A DNA stretch of 64,000 nt from Sphingomonas colocasiae (GTDB lineage Bacteria; Pseudomonadota; Alphaproteobacteria; Sphingomonadales; Sphingomonadaceae): NCBI RefSeq assembly GCF_019880585.1, contig NZ_JAINVV010000003.1:496001-560000 (forward strand). Reading direction: 5' to 3'. Position numbers and translations under genes: made by a program. The notes under the pieces were generated by a model. It saw nothing but the letters and a program-made list of their open reading frames with translations, was not told the DNA's origin and made no database searches. This document shows positions 62,165 to 64,000 of the stretch, piece by piece. Within the stretch, counting starts at the first letter, position 1; each line of letters starts with the position of its first letter.

Positions 62165-63507
62165 TAAATACCACCAGCCTTGTTTCGTAGAATTTCCTCA
62201 ACTTTTTCAGGGTATAAGTGATGCTCGTCATCGAATAGCCCCTTCGAGGGAGCTATCCGCCTCATTCTCGTGCGAACTTGAGAATCTTCTCCATCGGCCG
62301 ACATGCTGCGGACCATGTCAGCAAACAGAACTTCATCCGGATTTAACGTGCGCATTACAGCCGGTGAGTGGGTGTTGAGAAGGACTTGAAAATAGTCGCC
62401 ATCCTCATCTTGAATTTCAGTGGCCTCGCGCAAGAGGGTTATCAGATCCGGAATCCTGCCTTCATGCACGCCATTTTCCGGTTCTTCAAAGCAGAGAATG
62501 CCTTGACGATTGGGGTCGTCAACTACGGCGAGAAGGGCCAACAATCGGATAGTTCCGTCGCTTATTACACGAGAGCTGAAAGAGGTTCCATCACGTATTT
62601 GAACCTCAAATGCATATTCTCTGTTCTTTGTATCGTCTAACAATCGAACGCTTCTTACTTGAGGTATCAGTAGCGCAAGATCAGCAGAAATATCCGCAAT
62701 GGCTCCCGTTGGCCTATTTTCGGTCGCTGATAGGCGTTGAATTTCAGAGAGGCTGGCCGCTAAGTTGGAAGCATTGCTCCTCAGGCGTTTATCTTCAAAA
62801 CGATCATTTGCTCTGCGCGCCTCGGATGGATTGATCTCAAGAAACTGCGGGCCGGCAATGAGCTTTTTAAGCGCATATAAATGCCGAAATTCGGAGGTCG
62901 CGATAGTTGAAAGCGCACTGCGTGATGCCTCCGCCGCTGGTAGTTGCAACGGATTGCCTCTCTTTGATGTACCACTCTCTGCGACACCGTCTTGTCTAAT
63001 GGTGAAAACTCGTGATCGCCCTTGGGTGTCTTTTTCTGTTTCCAGAAACGGGGTTTTTCGACCTGACCGGCTAATTTTTTCCGGCGTCTTGAAAACCATC
63101 TTGTCGTCTTCTGCGCGAATCACCCTACAATCTTCATGAGTAACAAATATACCGTGAGGGTCCTCCCTCATTTCTATAGATATCTCGTATCGCAGACGTT
63201 GGGCAGGAGTCTCGAAGGAGGCGCCGAAATCGTCAACTCCCCGCGCAGGCAAAAGAACCTCTATAGCAAATGCCATTATGGTTTCGTTTCCAGAAGGGGT
63301 TTGACGGAAAAGTTCTTCGGGCTCCCCTCTAAGTTCTTGCATAGCTTGGCGAACGTCGACCTGAGCGAGCCTTGAAAGAAACTTTAATGCATCAAAAAGA
63401 TTTGACTTGCCGGTGGCATTCGGGCCAACAACAGCTACGAACGGCTTCAAGTCTGCCGAGAACATGCGGAAGGTTTTAAAACCATCTATTTCAATTCTGG
63501 TAATCAA
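62164..63507 (-). CDS. AAA family (OLD/ABC-like) ATPase
   Basis: A 447-residue ATPase of the AAA_15/AAA_21 type. Walker A is GPNATGKS (28-35), the ABC signature-like segment is ISDGT (315-319), Walker B is ILCFEEPENG (337-346), and the H-loop is NTHSP (378-382). An insert between the halves (about 150-260) is typical of OLD-like ATPases. A TTG start at 63507 with GGCAGG upstream gives the ITRIEIDGFKTF opening strand. It is translationally coupled (TAATG) to the DUF4276 Toprim-like gene, the arrangement of ATPase-nuclease defence modules such as PARIS and AbiL-type pairs. GC content is low. Confidence 0.85.
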   Translation of the reverse strand: MITRIEIDGFKTFRMFSADLKPFVAVVGPNATGKSNLFDALKFLSRLAQVDVRQAMQELRGEPEELFRQTPSGNETIMAFAIEVLLPARGVDDFGASFETPAQRLRYEISIEMREDPHGIFVTHEDCRVIRAEDDKMVFKTPEKISRSGRKTPFLETEKDTQGRSRVFTIRQDGVAESGTSKRGNPLQLPAAEASRSALSTIATSEFRHLYALKKLIAGPQFLEINPSEARRANDRFEDKRLRSNASNLAASLSEIQRLSATENRPTGAIADISADLALLIPQVRSVRLLDDTKNREYAFEVQIRDGTSFSSRVISDGTIRLLALLAVVDDPNRQGILCFEEPENGVHEGRIPDLITLLREATEIQDEDGDYFQVLLNTHSPAVMRTLNPDEVLFADMVRSMSADGEDSQVRTRMRRIAPSKGLFDDEHHLYPEKVEEILRNKAGGI

Positions 63508-64000
63508 GAAAAACCTGCCACGTCATCTGGACGAACCTTACGCTCATGCAAGGCCTTCTGTTCACTGCACAAGGTTGCAAAATTTCGCAATTCTGGCAAG
63601 CTTGATGGAGGCAGTCAAATTTCTGGCTACGTTGATGCGCAAAGCTCCAGTTCGCGCGGCTGGCGCGGGAGCCTGCGCGGCACATCCTAGAGGGAGCCCG
63701 CCTGCTTGAGGGGTAAGGCTATTGCGCCGGCTAGAGCGGTCCAGCGTCGGCTTGAGGAATCCTTCCATTCTGGGCAGTCTTCAACGTTTCTGCCGTTATT
63801 CGTCGGGAAAAGCGGAGGCGAGAATGCTCGGTTGTAGGGTCTGTACCCGGGCATTGTGGCGACAAGGGCATGAAACCCAAATATGAAAATGGGCTGATGA
63901 TTACAGAGTATTGGATTGCTGCACTCATCGCTGTGATAGGATCGCCGCTTGCGTCGTGAGGCGCAACCGCCGCCAGCTTCTCCATGTGGCGCGATTGTCG
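63508..64000. other. Window-end stretch with no recognisable gene
   Basis: It includes the ATPase promoter region (AT-richer, near 63560-63610). Frames of 60-84 codons on the reverse strand have no recognisable pattern. A TAGAGCGG stub near 63733 may belong to the dispersed repeat type seen at 40130. A flanking gene may begin beyond the window. Confidence 0.4.

Noticed and set aside
63731-63985. An 84-codon minus-strand frame at the window end
   Set aside because: No recognisable family, no clear ribosome-binding site; cannot be told from a chance frame.

Overview
The window is high-GC, densely coded chromosomal DNA that reads as an alphaproteobacterium of the sphingomonad type. The evidence is the pcm-like/tolC/popZ/valS neighbourhood on the reverse strand, a PopZ protein (confined to Alphaproteobacteria), three large TonB-dependent receptors, an ECF sigma/FecR relay, many secreted serine hydrolases and peptidases, and palindromic intergenic repeats with a GCGAAAGC or GCTTTCGC core. 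I found no rRNA, tRNA or CRISPR array. About 55 genes are supported, one of them cut by the left edge.

Layout. 1-5.5 kb: a truncated polytopic membrane protein, hemB, a diacylglycerol-kinase-like lipid kinase, a secreted PPC-domain protein and a DUF885 peptidase-like protein. 5.5-16.5 kb: a reverse-strand run of GST, trhO, a MATE transporter, valS, an S9 peptidase, popZ, tolC and a PIMT-like methyltransferase, with hairpin repeats in two of the gaps. 16.9-20.9 kb: a polysaccharide deacetylase, an M20 amidohydrolase with diaminopropionate ammonia-lyase, and a DUF925 nucleotidyltransferase. 21-32 kb: two serine hydrolases, then ECF sigma, FecR, a TonB receptor with an STN signalling domain, its close paralogue without STN, and a membrane-anchored alpha/beta hydrolase. 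32-42 kb: a lone GIY-YIG protein behind a perfect 20-bp palindrome, assorted metabolic enzymes, LysR/ilvD and a D-aminoacylase-like amidohydrolase.

42.2-45.3 kb is a small accessory block: two small hypothetical proteins (one Cas2/SinR-like), a winged-helix regulator, and a divergent gene whose C-terminal half carries candidate polymerase motifs A, B and C in the order seen in PolA/T7-RNA-polymerase-type palms. 45.4-49 kb: a serine hydrolase and a leucine-dehydrogenase-type enzyme divergent from an Lrp regulator. 49.1-52.1 kb: three phage-structural-like small genes and two reverse-strand accessory genes, one SUKH-like. 52-58 kb: gamma-glutamyltransferase and a TonB receptor overlapping a phytase-esterase-like gene. 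58-61.4 kb: small membrane or secreted proteins and a nucleoside hydrolase. 61.5-63.5 kb: a visibly AT-richer two-gene module, an OLD/AAA-type ATPase translationally coupled to a DUF4276 Toprim-like protein. This is the arrangement of ATPase-nuclease phage-defence systems.

Functional themes (inference): regulated outer-membrane scavenging, with receptors beside hydrolases; processing of peptides, N-acyl amino acids and unusual amino acids (M20, DpaL, D-aminoacylase-like, GGT, DUF885, S9); and a defence or mobile fraction at 42-45, 49-52 and 61.5-63.5 kb. The two loci most worth following are the polymerase-like gene at 43.9-45.2 kb and the ATPase/DUF4276 pair.
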